Shown: positions 8,446 through 14,701 of the stretch, piece by piece
How the letters are laid out: every line of letters starts with the position of its first letter
Position numbering within the stretch: the first letter of the stretch is position 1
NCBI GenBank assembly: GCA_910588755.1
Contig: CAJUQZ010000029.1
Coordinates: 18,766 to 33,466 of the forward strand
DNA from: an uncultured Lachnospiraceae bacterium
Lineage (GTDB): Bacteria > Bacillota > Clostridia > Lachnospirales > Lachnospiraceae
DNA: 14,701 bases
Reading direction: 5' to 3'
Notes under the pieces: generated by a model
Database searches by the model: none
The model's input: only the letters and a program-made list of their open reading frames with translations
What the model was told of the DNA's origin: nothing
Position numbers and translations under genes: made by a program

Positions 8446-8655
8446 GGGGCTTACGAGGTTTTGAGCGGTATGTTTATGACGTGGCGGACGGCTCCTTGCA
8501 GTTGGAGACATTGAGAAGACATTTGATTACAAAATGATTTACTTGCCGGAAATTGTATCCGAAAATGATCATGAGGGCAGAAATTATGTCCTTGTCAATA
8601 TTAGAAATAAGGAACAGTGTATGGTATTGTTTCTGGAAAAATGGAGGATACGTAT
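8446..8655 (+). pseudogene. Probable decayed coding fragment
   Basis: After the stop of the preceding gene the same frame stays open for 30 codons and reads like protein (GFERYVYDVADGSLQLETLRR), ending in TGA at about 8536. A second frame, overlapping it, continues protein-like (TFDYKMIYLPEIVSENDHEG, then NYVLVNIRNKEQCMVLFLEK). Joining them needs one frameshift near 8515-8520. Neither part has a good ribosome site. The best reading is a frameshifted remnant of a gene of unknown family. A chance open frame cannot be excluded. Confidence 0.35.
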
Positions 8656-9273
8656 ATGGCAATGCAAATCAATGGAAATTACAGTCACTACGGAACGGAT
8701 TATGAGGAGCAGCTGAAGGTAAGACGGCAGGAGAGAGTGGAGGAGGCACAAGAGGAGAAGGAGAGGGAAGCCCAAAAGGATACCGGCAGGATTCCGTTTC
8801 CAAAGGACGAGTACATCAGCAGCGAGTCAGCGGGCAATAAGCCAAGCGGGCTCTATCGTCTAGGACAGGACGAGAGGGGCAGTCTCAAGGTGCTGTACGA
8901 TGATCCCCAAAAGCCTGCTGGAAAGAGGTCTGTGAAAAACGGGCCAGCAAAGGAGGAATCTGTGCAAAAGGCCTCAGAGGAGAAAGAGTCTGTGGAGAAG
9001 GAGTCTACGGATAAAACGTCCATTGATGCAGCGCAGGACGAAAAATCTAAGGCGTCCGAGGAGAAGTGTGTCACAGACACGGACCGGGTTGACCAGGAGA
9101 TCAGGAAACTGAAGGAGGAAAGGAAACAGCTGCAGCAGCAGATCAAGGCATCGGATGGGGATGAGGAGAAAGTCAGCAGACTGCAGGTAAAGCTGGCGCA
9201 GGTGGAGAACGAGCTTGCCCAGAAGGACAATGATACATACAGGAAGCAAAACGCAGTGGTCACGAACGTGTAA
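8656..9273 (+). CDS. Highly charged coiled-coil protein of unknown function
   Basis: The 205-residue protein starts at ATG 8656, with GGAGG 8 bases upstream. An ATG 13 codons earlier (8617) lacks such a site. The N-terminus reads MAMQINGNYSHYGTDYEEQL. The middle (about 90-150) is low complexity, rich in Glu, Lys, Ser and Ala with recurring EKES/EKEST-like units. Residues about 150-195 form a predicted coiled coil (IRKLKEERKQLQQQIKA, then LQVKLAQVENELAQKDNDTY). No signal peptide, membrane span or catalytic motif is present. The C-terminal coiled coil is reminiscent of FlxA-like proteins, but I would not assign that. It may be a scaffold or a substrate of another system. Function unknown. Confidence 0.85.
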   Translation: MAMQINGNYSHYGTDYEEQLKVRRQERVEEAQEEKEREAQKDTGRIPFPKDEYISSESAGNKPSGLYRLGQDERGSLKVLYDDPQKPAGKRSVKNGPAKEESVQKASEEKESVEKESTDKTSIDAAQDEKSKASEEKCVTDTDRVDQEIRKLKEERKQLQQQIKASDGDEEKVSRLQVKLAQVENELAQKDNDTYRKQNAVVTNV

Positions 9274-9296
9274 AATAACGGCGGAGGCGTTTATTT
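9273..9296. terminator. Possible bidirectional terminator between convergent genes
   Basis: AAATAACG (9273-9280) can pair with CGTTTATTT (9288-9296) around a GCGGAGG loop, with one bulged T. It lies in the 30-base gap between convergent stop codons. AT-rich stem ends give a short U-rich tail in both directions. The stem is weak. Confidence 0.35.
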
Positions 9297-9303
9297 CTGT
9301 GCA

Positions 9304-10122
9304 TTAAGCGTGAAAGAAGGCCATAACGCGGCTGTTGAAATCTGGTGCTTCCTCGTATGCCGCGTGACCAAGCTCTTTGTACAGATGTAGCTTGCTGTCC
9401 TTGATTTGTCCGGCGATCTCGACAGAGGAGGCGCTAGTAACAATCTGGTCAGCACCGCCTCCTATGACAAGTGTCGGGCAGGCAATGTCTGGCAGCGAGG
9501 TGAAGGCATCGTGATGTACACATGACATGGCCTGTACGATAAAGCGGCTGAAATCTGCTGGCTTTCCCATGCGTGTGACAACAGGGTAGAGGCGGCGGTA
9601 TTTTTTCAGATATTTTTCAGAGTAGGACTTTTCGGCGGTGTCTTTCATGAGGGCGCTGTAATCACCCTGTCTGGCAAAGCTAAGCCAGCTGTCAATGACA
9701 TTTTTGACAGTTTCGTTTGGTCTGGACAGCGTGACGGCAAGCACAAGCCGGTCAACAAGCTGGGGATAGTCGATTGACAGATACTGTGCAATCATGCCAC
9801 CCTGGGAGACACCAAGCACCTTTGCGCGAAGGATGCCAAGTTCCTTCATGGCATAGGCTAGGTCCTTTGCCATATCTCTTGTGGAATACCCCTTATCTAG
9901 ATATCGTTCCAAATGGTTTTTGCGGCTGAACAGATATACTTTGTATCTGCCAGCGTACATGCGGTAGGTGTATGCCAACGGGAGTGCCATTCCTTTAACA
10001 GTTGTCAATCCGTCCCCAAGTCCTGGAATCATGACTAGAATATCAGTTCCTTTTCCAAATGAGACATAGTCCATCTCCGTGTCGTCGATGCTGACACAGC
10101 CGTTCTTTGCATTCCAGAACAT
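9304..10122 (-). CDS. Alpha/beta hydrolase
   Basis: The 272-residue cytosolic protein has the complete alpha/beta hydrolase triad: nucleophile Ser106 in the elbow GVSQGG, acid Asp225 in GGGADQIV, and base His253 in LGHAAYEEAPDF. The oxyanion loop is IPGLGDG at 32-38. A cap region of about 60 residues (140-200) is basic and tyrosine rich. The family includes esterases, lactonases and peptidases; the substrate cannot be read here. The ATG at 10122 follows GGAGG with a 7-base gap. The best promoter, with a palindrome across its -35, is at 10377-10349, giving an unusually long leader of about 220 nt. The gene is intact and stands alone. Confidence 0.92.
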   Translation of the reverse strand: MFWNAKNGCVSIDDTEMDYVSFGKGTDILVMIPGLGDGLTTVKGMALPLAYTYRMYAGRYKVYLFSRKNHLERYLDKGYSTRDMAKDLAYAMKELGILRAKVLGVSQGGMIAQYLSIDYPQLVDRLVLAVTLSRPNETVKNVIDSWLSFARQGDYSALMKDTAEKSYSEKYLKKYRRLYPVVTRMGKPADFSRFIVQAMSCVHHDAFTSLPDIACPTLVIGGGADQIVTSASSVEIAGQIKDSKLHLYKELGHAAYEEAPDFNSRVMAFFHA

Positions 10123-10348
10123 CTCTTTTCCTCCGTTTTATGTATTTGATATAATTTCAACTAAGCAGTTATGCTTTGGCTTCTCCTGTCGCATGTGGTG
10201 CATACAGTGAGATTATCTGTAATATAGAGCTGTGCGGCTCCTGATAAAGCACATAGGGTTCTTCGCTATTCAGGAAATATCCTATAGAATATCTCTAATA
10301 TTATGCAGGGCTGGCCTCTGACGACATACTCCGGTTGCTATATCTGTT

Positions 10349-10377
10349 ATTATACCAACTCTGTATCCGTTATTCAA
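10349..10377 (-). promoter_or_regulatory. Promoter of the alpha/beta hydrolase gene
   Basis: On the minus strand, TTGAAT (10377-10372) is followed after 17 bases by a perfect TATAAT (10354-10349). The predicted transcript starts near 10342. Confidence 0.6.
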
Positions 10378-10382
10378 TAACG
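10368..10382. repeat. 15-bp perfect palindrome over the hydrolase -35
   Basis: CGTTATTCAATAACG has perfect 7-base arms around one central base. It covers the whole -35 hexamer of the minus-strand promoter, as a repressor operator would. The regulator is unknown. Confidence 0.5.
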
Positions 10383-10499
10383 AGCTGTCGGGAATTATCG
10401 GGTTGGTTTTTTAAAAAATTGTCAATATTTTTTGCCAAGTTTTCTTTGCATTTTTTATTTGACAGGTATGGCACTTTTTGCGCGGCTGAACGCATCACC

Positions 10500-11009
10500 T
10501 CAAAATAATTCCTGGATAATCTTTTTGGCGCACTCCTCTGGACTGTATATGCTCGTGTCAACCCTGGTGCGATAGTTTATATTTTCAGCCATCAGGGCAT
10601 ACTGCTCCTGTGATTGTGTTTCATACCTGTCACCGCGGATGATATTGCGCTGCCTGCAGATTTCCAGCGGGCAGTATACCTCTACGATATCAAGCGGATG
10701 ATCTTTTAGGATGTCCAGCAATTGCCGGTAATGCGGCCGGAGCTCTTCCCGTTCAACCAAAATCCCGTCAATCAGTACATTTTTCCCCATATCAGAATAC
10801 AGCCTGGCTGTATGGTACATCATAATGATTACTTCACTGAGATATTTCCAGTAGTTTTTGCGCAGATAATTTTCTCCGACCATTTCCTGGAATAAATCGT
10901 TGGCGACGACATAAAAAAAGATCTCCTCCTGGTTTTGGAGCGCTTCCACAATGGAGGTTTTTCCAGCGCTGGTGACGCCGTTCAAAAAAATAATTCTTCC
11001 TTTGTCCAT
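10500..11009 (-). CDS. Chloramphenicol phosphotransferase-like P-loop kinase
   Basis: The 169-residue protein belongs to the CPT-like P-loop family. It has Walker A GVTSAGKTS at residues 11-19, an ANDLF segment whose Asp38 matches the catalytic-base region of the Streptomyces enzyme, LIDGILVE at about 79-86, and an arginine-rich lid (RQRNIIRGDR). Length is close to the roughly 178 residues of the known enzyme. Family members phosphorylate small hydroxylated molecules; only the Streptomyces version is known to me to inactivate chloramphenicol. Resistance should not be assumed. The ATG at 11009 follows GGAAGGA with an 8-base gap. A good promoter with an embedded palindrome lies at 11149-11121, implying regulated expression with a leader of about 105 nt. 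The gene is monocistronic. Confidence 0.88.
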   Translation of the reverse strand: MDKGRIIFLNGVTSAGKTSIVEALQNQEEIFFYVVANDLFQEMVGENYLRKNYWKYLSEVIIMMYHTARLYSDMGKNVLIDGILVEREELRPHYRQLLDILKDHPLDIVEVYCPLEICRQRNIIRGDRYETQSQEQYALMAENINYRTRVDTSIYSPEECAKKIIQELF

Positions 11010-11120
11010 ATTCGTTATCCTTCCTTTTTAAGTTAAGTGCAGCTGCGTGCAGGGGAGATTTCCGCTAATGCGGCGTACGGAGCGTAGCGTGTAGGGGAAA
11101 ATAATTCCTGTTTCGGTTTT

Positions 11121-11149
11121 AGTATAACATGTGAAGCTTCGCATGTCAT
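11121..11149 (-). promoter_or_regulatory. Promoter of the CPT-like kinase gene
   Basis: On the minus strand, ATGACA (11149-11144) and TATACT (11126-11121) each match consensus at five of six bases and are 17 bases apart. Confidence 0.65.
11127..11146. repeat. 20-bp near-perfect palindrome inside the kinase promoter
   Basis: ACATGTGAAGCTTCGCATGT is self-complementary except for one T/G pair. It fills the entire 17-base spacer and half of the -35. This is a classic operator position for a dimeric repressor. No obvious regulator gene is adjacent. Confidence 0.6.
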
Positions 11150-11508
11150 GCTAAATCTGGGATAGAGCCGTTTCGTCCCGTTTGATTAAGCCGATATTCC
11201 AATTGACTTTTCTGCTGTATATGCGTAAAATAATAATCGTAAAAGGGAATAGAGCGTTATCGCTCATGTGTTTTAGGATAGCCAAGTGCGAATTTCATAA
11301 CGGTGTTTGTTGTATTAGGAACCCTTTATTTCGCCAGCTGCATGCTCCAGGCTGACCAATATGTAAATGTATGTATAAATTCTTATATGGCTCTGTGTTT
11401 TGGGGTACGGAAGCAAATGACGGAATATATGTTTTGAAAGTAATAACATTTCAACGCAATTGTTCCCAACATTAAATAGATAATAATAGAAAATCAGGAG
11501 AAATACAT

Positions 11509-11850
11509 ATGAATGAAAATGTGAAAGAATGCATTGATAAGTTTTCAGATGAAATCAAACAGCTATACCTTCAATTGCGAAAGATCATTTATGACAGTGT
11601 GTCACAGGAAGTGGCAGAAAAATTGTGGGCGAAGATTCCAAGTTACTATGTTGGCGATCGTTTCGTCAGATTGATTCCTTTTAAGGATCATGTTAATATC
11701 GAGGCACATGCGGTAACGATGCATCAGGAAGAATTAAACGGCTATAAAATTACACCCAAAGGAATGCTGCAAATATATCTGAACCAAACTGTTCCGGATG
11801 ATGTTTTAAGGCAGGTTTTTTCTGAAACATTAAGTGAAATAATACAGTAA
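11509..11850 (+). CDS. DUF1801 / YdhG-like protein
   Basis: This 113-residue protein has the DUF1801 pattern: KLWAKIPSYYVGDRFVRLIP, then FKDHVNIEAHAV, then GYKITPKGMLQIYLNQ. Related Bacillus proteins have been linked to iron handling or general stress. That does not establish a function here. AGGAG lies 8 bases before the ATG. The gene is AT-rich, stands alone and is followed by a strong terminator. The same frame stays open for 32 further codons after the TAA, up to TAG at 11947-11949, with protein-like composition. The present stop may thus have cut a longer protein, or the extension is a relic. Confidence 0.85.
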   Translation: MNENVKECIDKFSDEIKQLYLQLRKIIYDSVSQEVAEKLWAKIPSYYVGDRFVRLIPFKDHVNIEAHAVTMHQEELNGYKITPKGMLQIYLNQTVPDDVLRQVFSETLSEIIQ

Positions 11851-11925
11851 TCATTAAAAGCAGCCGAAAAATTCATTGTAAAGCTGCCAAAAGCTGAATT
11901 AGAAATTCCAGACGGTAAAGAGTTT

Positions 11926-11964
11926 AAAGCATTATTCAAAAATGGATAGTGCTTTTTATTTTCC
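11926..11964 (+). terminator. Intrinsic terminator after the DUF1801 gene
   Basis: AAAGCATTATTC (11926-11937) pairs with GGATAGTGCTTT (11944-11955) over 12 positions, including two G-U pairs. The loop is AAAAAT and the tail is TTATTTTCC. It separates this gene from the blaI-like operon. Confidence 0.75.
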
Positions 11965-12023
11965 TTGAAATTTTCCCAATGAATATTTTATTAAATATTT
12001 TATTGTATTTTATGTATAAAGAC

Positions 12024-12073
12024 TTGACAACAATATAATACTATAGTAGTCTATACATAAATACTACTACAGT
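12024..12073 (+). promoter_or_regulatory. Promoter and probable BlaI-type operator of the repressor/sensor operon
   Basis: A perfect TTGACA stands at 12024-12029, with a poor hexamer (TAGTCT) 17 bases downstream. A perfect TATAAT at 12034-12039 is too close to pair with it, so the true promoter pairing is uncertain. Overlapping this region are the palindrome TACTATAGTA (12039-12048) and an inverted repeat TAGTAGT-N12-ACTACTA (12044-12050 and 12063-12069). BlaI/MecI repressors bind ACTAC/GTAGT-like dyads at their own promoters, so autoregulation is likely. Confidence 0.65.
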
Positions 12074-12096
12074 CTTATAAAAGGGAGAAACGGTTT

Positions 12097-12468
12097 ATGA
12101 ATGAGGAAACGACAAAGCTTTTTGATTCAGAGTTAAAGGTGATGAATGTACTGTGGAGGGACGGAGATGTGCCAGCCAAGCATGTGGCGGAGCTGCTGAA
12201 CAGGGAGCTTGGATGGAACAAAAATACGACCTATACGCTGATTAAGCGGTGTATGAAGAAGGGGGCAATCGAGCGCACGGAGCCGAATTTCATGTGCCAT
12301 GCGCTGATTCCCAAGGAAAAAGTGCAGGAGACGGAGACGGACGAGCTGATTGATAAGGTTTACGATGGCTCCGCGGATAAGCTGTTTGCGGCCCTGCTTG
12401 GCCGGAAGAAGCTTTCCGCTGAACAGATTGCAAAACTCAGGAAGATTGTGGAAACATACGAGGAGTAA
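12097..12468 (+). CDS. BlaI/MecI/CopY family transcriptional repressor
   Basis: This 123-residue protein has the winged-helix domain of the BlaI/MecI family at about 8-72 (LFDSELKVMNVLWRDGDVPA, then WNKNTTYTLIKRCMKKGAIER). A helical C-terminal dimerisation part follows (ELIDKVYDGSADKLFAALL). Family members dimerise on dyads at their operon promoter and are released when the partner M56 protease is activated. AAGGGAG lies 9 bases before the ATG. ACTAC/GTAGT-type inverted repeats in the promoter suit autoregulation. The sensor gene starts 44 bases after its stop, so the two form an operon. The target is probably this operon and perhaps distant genes; no beta-lactamase is nearby. The gene is intact. 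Confidence 0.93.
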   Translation: MNEETTKLFDSELKVMNVLWRDGDVPAKHVAELLNRELGWNKNTTYTLIKRCMKKGAIERTEPNFMCHALIPKEKVQETETDELIDKVYDGSADKLFAALLGRKKLSAEQIAKLRKIVETYEE

Positions 12469-12471
12469 AAT

Positions 12472-12531
12472 ATGGGTTTGCTGCAAATGGGTTTTAGAGA
12501 GGAGGGGAAAATATGGGTTTGCTACAGATGA
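12472..12531 (+). other. Duplicated start of the M56 gene encoding a 19-residue reading frame
   Basis: The block AAAATATGGGTTTGCT occurs twice, 41 bases apart (ATGs at 12472 and 12513), and both copies begin MGLLQM. The first copy has its own GAGGAG 6 bases upstream, overlapping the end of the repressor gene. It ends at TGA 12529-12531, inside the true M56 gene. It looks like a small tandem duplication. It may act in translational coupling or be inert. Confidence 0.55.
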
Positions 12532-14630
12532 GTCTTTCGGGAGCGGTCATGATTGCGGCCATTGTGATCATACGCATGCTGGCAATCAACCGCCTGCCGA
12601 AAAGAACCTTTTTGATATTGTGGGGAATTGTAGTATTAAGGCTGTTGGTGCCTTTTTCTGTCCCGTCGGCTTTTAGCATCTATTCGCTGGCAGAGCAACA
12701 CGGAATAGGGATTTTGCCGGGACAGATTTCTGCCAGATATAACGGAGCTCTAACCGGCGGGAGAGAAGGCTGCAGCTACAATGACGAGAAGCGAAATTCA
12801 CGTTTGACCTCCGATGGCAGTGAATATGAAATTGCCGGCCAGGAGACGGACAAATCCAAATATAAAGCATCCATCAATGAAAACGACAGTTTCAAACAAG
12901 AAGAAGCCGGCCGGAAAACAGACAGTAATGTCATCTTAAACACAGCAGACAACACCAATATTATATTAAACGCAACAGACACAGCCAACATCAAAACAGA
13001 CACCGATGCCATTTTGAACGCAACCGATACCACTTATGTCAAAACTGACACGAATGTCAGTTTTGGCCAGTTGCTGCAAAAGCAACTACAATATATTCAA
13101 TCAGGTTTCCAGCATGCAAAACCGCTGTACCAAATCATCTGGTGCGCGGGAATGCTGCTCTGCATCGGTTATTTCGCAGTATCTTATCTGCGCTGCCGGT
13201 TCGAATTTCAGACCTCCCTGCCGGTTGACAATACCTTTGTACAGGACTGGCTGCAGGAATACATGCGCAAGCACTTAACACCCGCATGGTTCAGACAAAA
13301 TGTGCATGTGCAGAAATGGCTGGATGCGTATTCGCGCCACCTTAGCGTCAGGCAGACCGACCGCGTTTCCACCCCGCTGACATACGGCCTTATTCGTCCT
13401 GTCATACTGATGCCAAAGAACACGGACTGGGAAAACAGGCAGCAGCTGCGGTATGTCCTGCTGCATGAGTATGTGCATATCCGCCGTCTGGACGCGCTGA
13501 CAAAGCTGCTGGTCACATGTGCGCTCTGTGTCCATTGGTTCAATCCGATGGTATGGCTCATGTGGATTCTGTTCAACCGGGACGTGGAAATCTCCTGCGA
13601 TGAGTGCGTTGTACGCCACATGGGGGAGTCGTCGCGGTCCGCATATGCCATGCTGCTGATTCAGATGGAAGCAGAGCGAAGCGGCATCGCACCGCTGTGC
13701 AGCGGTTTATTATTTAAAATAGGAAAAAACGCAATGGAAGAAAGGATAACAGCGATTATGAAAATGAAAAAGAAATCCCTGCCCGCAGTGCTTGCGGCGG
13801 CTGTTCTGGTTATCAGCGTGACGGCAGTGTTTTCCACATCCGCAGCAGAGAGCAAAAACAAAGGTAGACTTGACAATCAGAAGGCTGTCATTGCTTCCGG
13901 GGATCTGGATAAGGTATCGACTTTGAACGACAAGGAGGAGTGGATAAAAGAGCGGCGCGATGAGTGGGATAAAATGGTGGAGGAGATTGAGCGGCGTAAA
14001 GTAGTGAAAGATGAATTGCTTCCAGCAGAAAATCTTAGATGGTGTGACGAAATCCCAGGAATGGCAGTATTTTATAATCCAAATCGCCGGGTGCGTTTTG
14101 TACTGCATTGTTTTAAGGATGGACAGGAGGAACGCACATGGGATTCATTTGCCTGGATCAATGAAGAAGTCATGGTTCCCGTATACGGCGAGATTTTTGA
14201 GTCAGGGACATATACATTTCAGGTAGAAATGTTTGCATATGACGCAGAGACAGATTATGACTTAACTTCAGGCTGTATATCTGAAATGAGCTCAGAATTT
14301 GTCTATACCAGGCCGGCTGCACAGCTATCGGCACCAGATGACATTCAATTATCCAGTGAGGGAGTTTTATCATGGAGCGATGTGGATCATGCTGATTCAT
14401 ATTGGTGCTATCTGTACCGCTCGGATAAAAATGCTGATGACAGCGCATATCACGTTATGGGAGGAGATGAGAGGCATGTTACGAATATAGATTATAAAGA
14501 GAGACTAGAGGAGGGGTATCAGTATTATTGTACGGTGCGGGCGATTAGTCAAAATATTAATTTATATGCAAATAGCATGGAATCTGCATATATTTCGCTG
14601 TATTACTACAACCCACACGAAATACCCTAA
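12513..14630 (+). CDS. M56 (BlaR1-like) metalloprotease sensor with FN3-like C-terminus
   Basis: The 705-residue membrane protein is partner of the BlaI-like repressor. GGAGGGG lies 5 bases before the ATG. Membrane segments are near residues 3-24, 33-56, 204-226, 331-354 and 423-444. The cytosolic zinc protease has HEYVH at 318-322, with the third ligand probably Glu359 in NRDVEISCDE. It should cleave or trigger cleavage of the repressor after signalling. Two features are odd. A hydrophilic insert after the second membrane segment (about 75-190) is rich in Asn, Thr and Asp, with two 16-residue repeats. The extracytoplasmic part after 445 lacks the penicillin-binding SxxK domain of BlaR1; instead there is a charged helix (472-500) and beta-rich sequence ending in an FN3-like module (about 605-698, VLSWSDVDHADSYWCYLYR). 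The ligand is thus probably not a beta-lactam bound in the BlaR1 manner. Protease call firm; FN3 call moderate. Confidence 0.92.
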   Translation: MGLLQMSLSGAVMIAAIVIIRMLAINRLPKRTFLILWGIVVLRLLVPFSVPSAFSIYSLAEQHGIGILPGQISARYNGALTGGREGCSYNDEKRNSRLTSDGSEYEIAGQETDKSKYKASINENDSFKQEEAGRKTDSNVILNTADNTNIILNATDTANIKTDTDAILNATDTTYVKTDTNVSFGQLLQKQLQYIQSGFQHAKPLYQIIWCAGMLLCIGYFAVSYLRCRFEFQTSLPVDNTFVQDWLQEYMRKHLTPAWFRQNVHVQKWLDAYSRHLSVRQTDRVSTPLTYGLIRPVILMPKNTDWENRQQLRYVLLHEYVHIRRLDALTKLLVTCALCVHWFNPMVWLMWILFNRDVEISCDECVVRHMGESSRSAYAMLLIQMEAERSGIAPLCSGLLFKIGKNAMEERITAIMKMKKKSLPAVLAAAVLVISVTAVFSTSAAESKNKGRLDNQKAVIASGDLDKVSTLNDKEEWIKERRDEWDKMVEEIERRKVVKDELLPAENLRWCDEIPGMAVFYNPNRRVRFVLHCFKDGQEERTWDSFAWINEEVMVPVYGEIFESGTYTFQVEMFAYDAETDYDLTSGCISEMSSEFVYTRPAAQLSAPDDIQLSSEGVLSWSDVDHADSYWCYLYRSDKNADDSAYHVMGGDERHVTNIDYKERLEEGYQYYCTVRAISQNINLYANSMESAYISLYYYNPHEIP
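12933..13058 (+). repeat. 48-bp tandem repeats in the M56 insert
   Basis: Two adjacent 48-base units (12963-13010 and 13011-13058) encode ILNATDTANIKTDTDA and ILNATDTTYVKTDTNV. A shorter, more diverged copy (ILNTADNTNI) precedes them. Codons differ between units, so the duplication is not recent. All keep the frame. Confidence 0.75.
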
Positions 14631-14678
14631 TGTTTGGCGCAGAATACTTTTCTGAGAGTACTGCTTCTCAAACGCAGG

Positions 14679-14694
14679 CGTAGCGGTGGCTACG
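14679..14694. repeat. Small GC-rich inverted repeat after the M56 gene
   Basis: CGTAGC-GGTG-GCTACG forms a perfect 6-base stem with a 4-base loop at the window's right edge. No T-run is seen before the window ends, so calling it a terminator is not justified. It could be part of a dispersed repeat. Confidence 0.4.
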
Positions 14695-14701
14695 TCGAGG
14701 C

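Larger units (their letters stand above)
10123..10499. other. Intergenic region, leader of the hydrolase gene
   Basis: This gap holds the hydrolase promoter and its palindrome (10349-10382) plus a leader of about 220 nt. I find no convincing gene, riboswitch or terminator in the leader. A minus-strand frame open from 10561 to 10370 overlaps the kinase gene in another frame, lacks a ribosome site and is probably spurious. Confidence 0.55.
11010..11508. other. Intergenic region with kinase promoter; no clear gene
   Basis: The left part is the kinase leader, with a small CCGC/GCGG hairpin and GC-rich sequence (GGCGTACGGAGCGTAGCG near 11072) that looks like a dispersed repeat. The palindromic promoter is at 11121-11149. 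Further right are a hairpin GAGCG/CGCTC (11252-11265) and an inverted repeat TTGAAA-N9-TTTCAA (11434-11454) upstream of the DUF1801 gene. A plus-strand frame between about 11280 and 11437 is open and hydrophobic at first (FITVFVVLGTLYFASCML), but lacks a start signal. It may be a relic. Confidence 0.5.

Noticed and set aside
8853..9263. Serine/cysteine-rich minus-strand frame opposite the coiled-coil protein
   Set aside because: Its composition is simply the complement of the Glu/Lys-rich coding strand, and it has no start signal.
10370..10561. 63-residue minus-strand open frame overlapping the kinase gene end
   Set aside because: It overlaps the well-supported kinase in another frame, lacks a ribosome site, and its end coincides with the promoter palindrome of the hydrolase gene.
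10500..11009. Confident chloramphenicol resistance gene
   Set aside because: Only family-level similarity is visible; many CPT-like kinases have other or unknown substrates.
11041..11100. GC-rich hairpin in the kinase leader as a riboswitch
   Set aside because: Only a 4-base stem is evident and no known riboswitch core is recognisable.

Overview
The window looks like chromosomal DNA of a gut-type anaerobic Firmicute, most likely a Clostridia/Lachnospiraceae member. This is inferred from strong AGGAGG-type ribosome binding sites, sigma-A style promoters, moderate GC with AT-rich intergenic DNA, and the gene families present: BlaI/M56 pair, DUF1848, DUF1801, and a GGDEF protein with a degenerate second domain. 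No rRNA, tRNA, CRISPR array, complete insertion sequence or phage module is visible.

Positions 1-7342 are all on the minus strand. From high to low coordinate they hold a solitary acyltransferase-3 membrane protein (6170-7342), a GNAT acetyltransferase and a DUF1848 protein that may share a transcript (5995-4556), a cytosolic diguanylate cyclase (4299-3211), and two adjacent ABC exporter half-transporters that probably form a heterodimer. The first half-transporter (3007-1177) is broken by a one-base frameshift in its membrane domain. The second (1173-1) runs off the window just after its Walker A motif.

Positions 7343-9273 are on the plus strand: a good sigma-A promoter, a 265-residue protein of unknown function (possibly immunity-like), a decayed coding stretch, and a very charged coiled-coil protein. 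A convergent alpha/beta hydrolase (10122-9304) and a chloramphenicol-phosphotransferase-like P-loop kinase (11009-10500) follow on the minus strand. Each has a promoter whose -35 or spacer is overlapped by a palindrome, which suggests local repressor control.

The right end (11509-14630) is on the plus strand: a DUF1801 protein with a well-formed terminator, then a two-gene BlaI-type repressor/M56 metalloprotease sensor unit. The sensor is unusual. It carries a low-complexity insert with 16-residue repeats after its second membrane segment, and an extracytoplasmic C-terminus resembling a fibronectin type III fold where a classical BlaR1 has a penicillin-binding domain. Its 5' end has been partly duplicated in tandem.

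I found no clearly new multi-gene system. The most interesting points are the M56 sensor architecture, the two palindrome-overlapped promoters, the ABC frameshift, and the open frame that continues past the DUF1801 stop codon.
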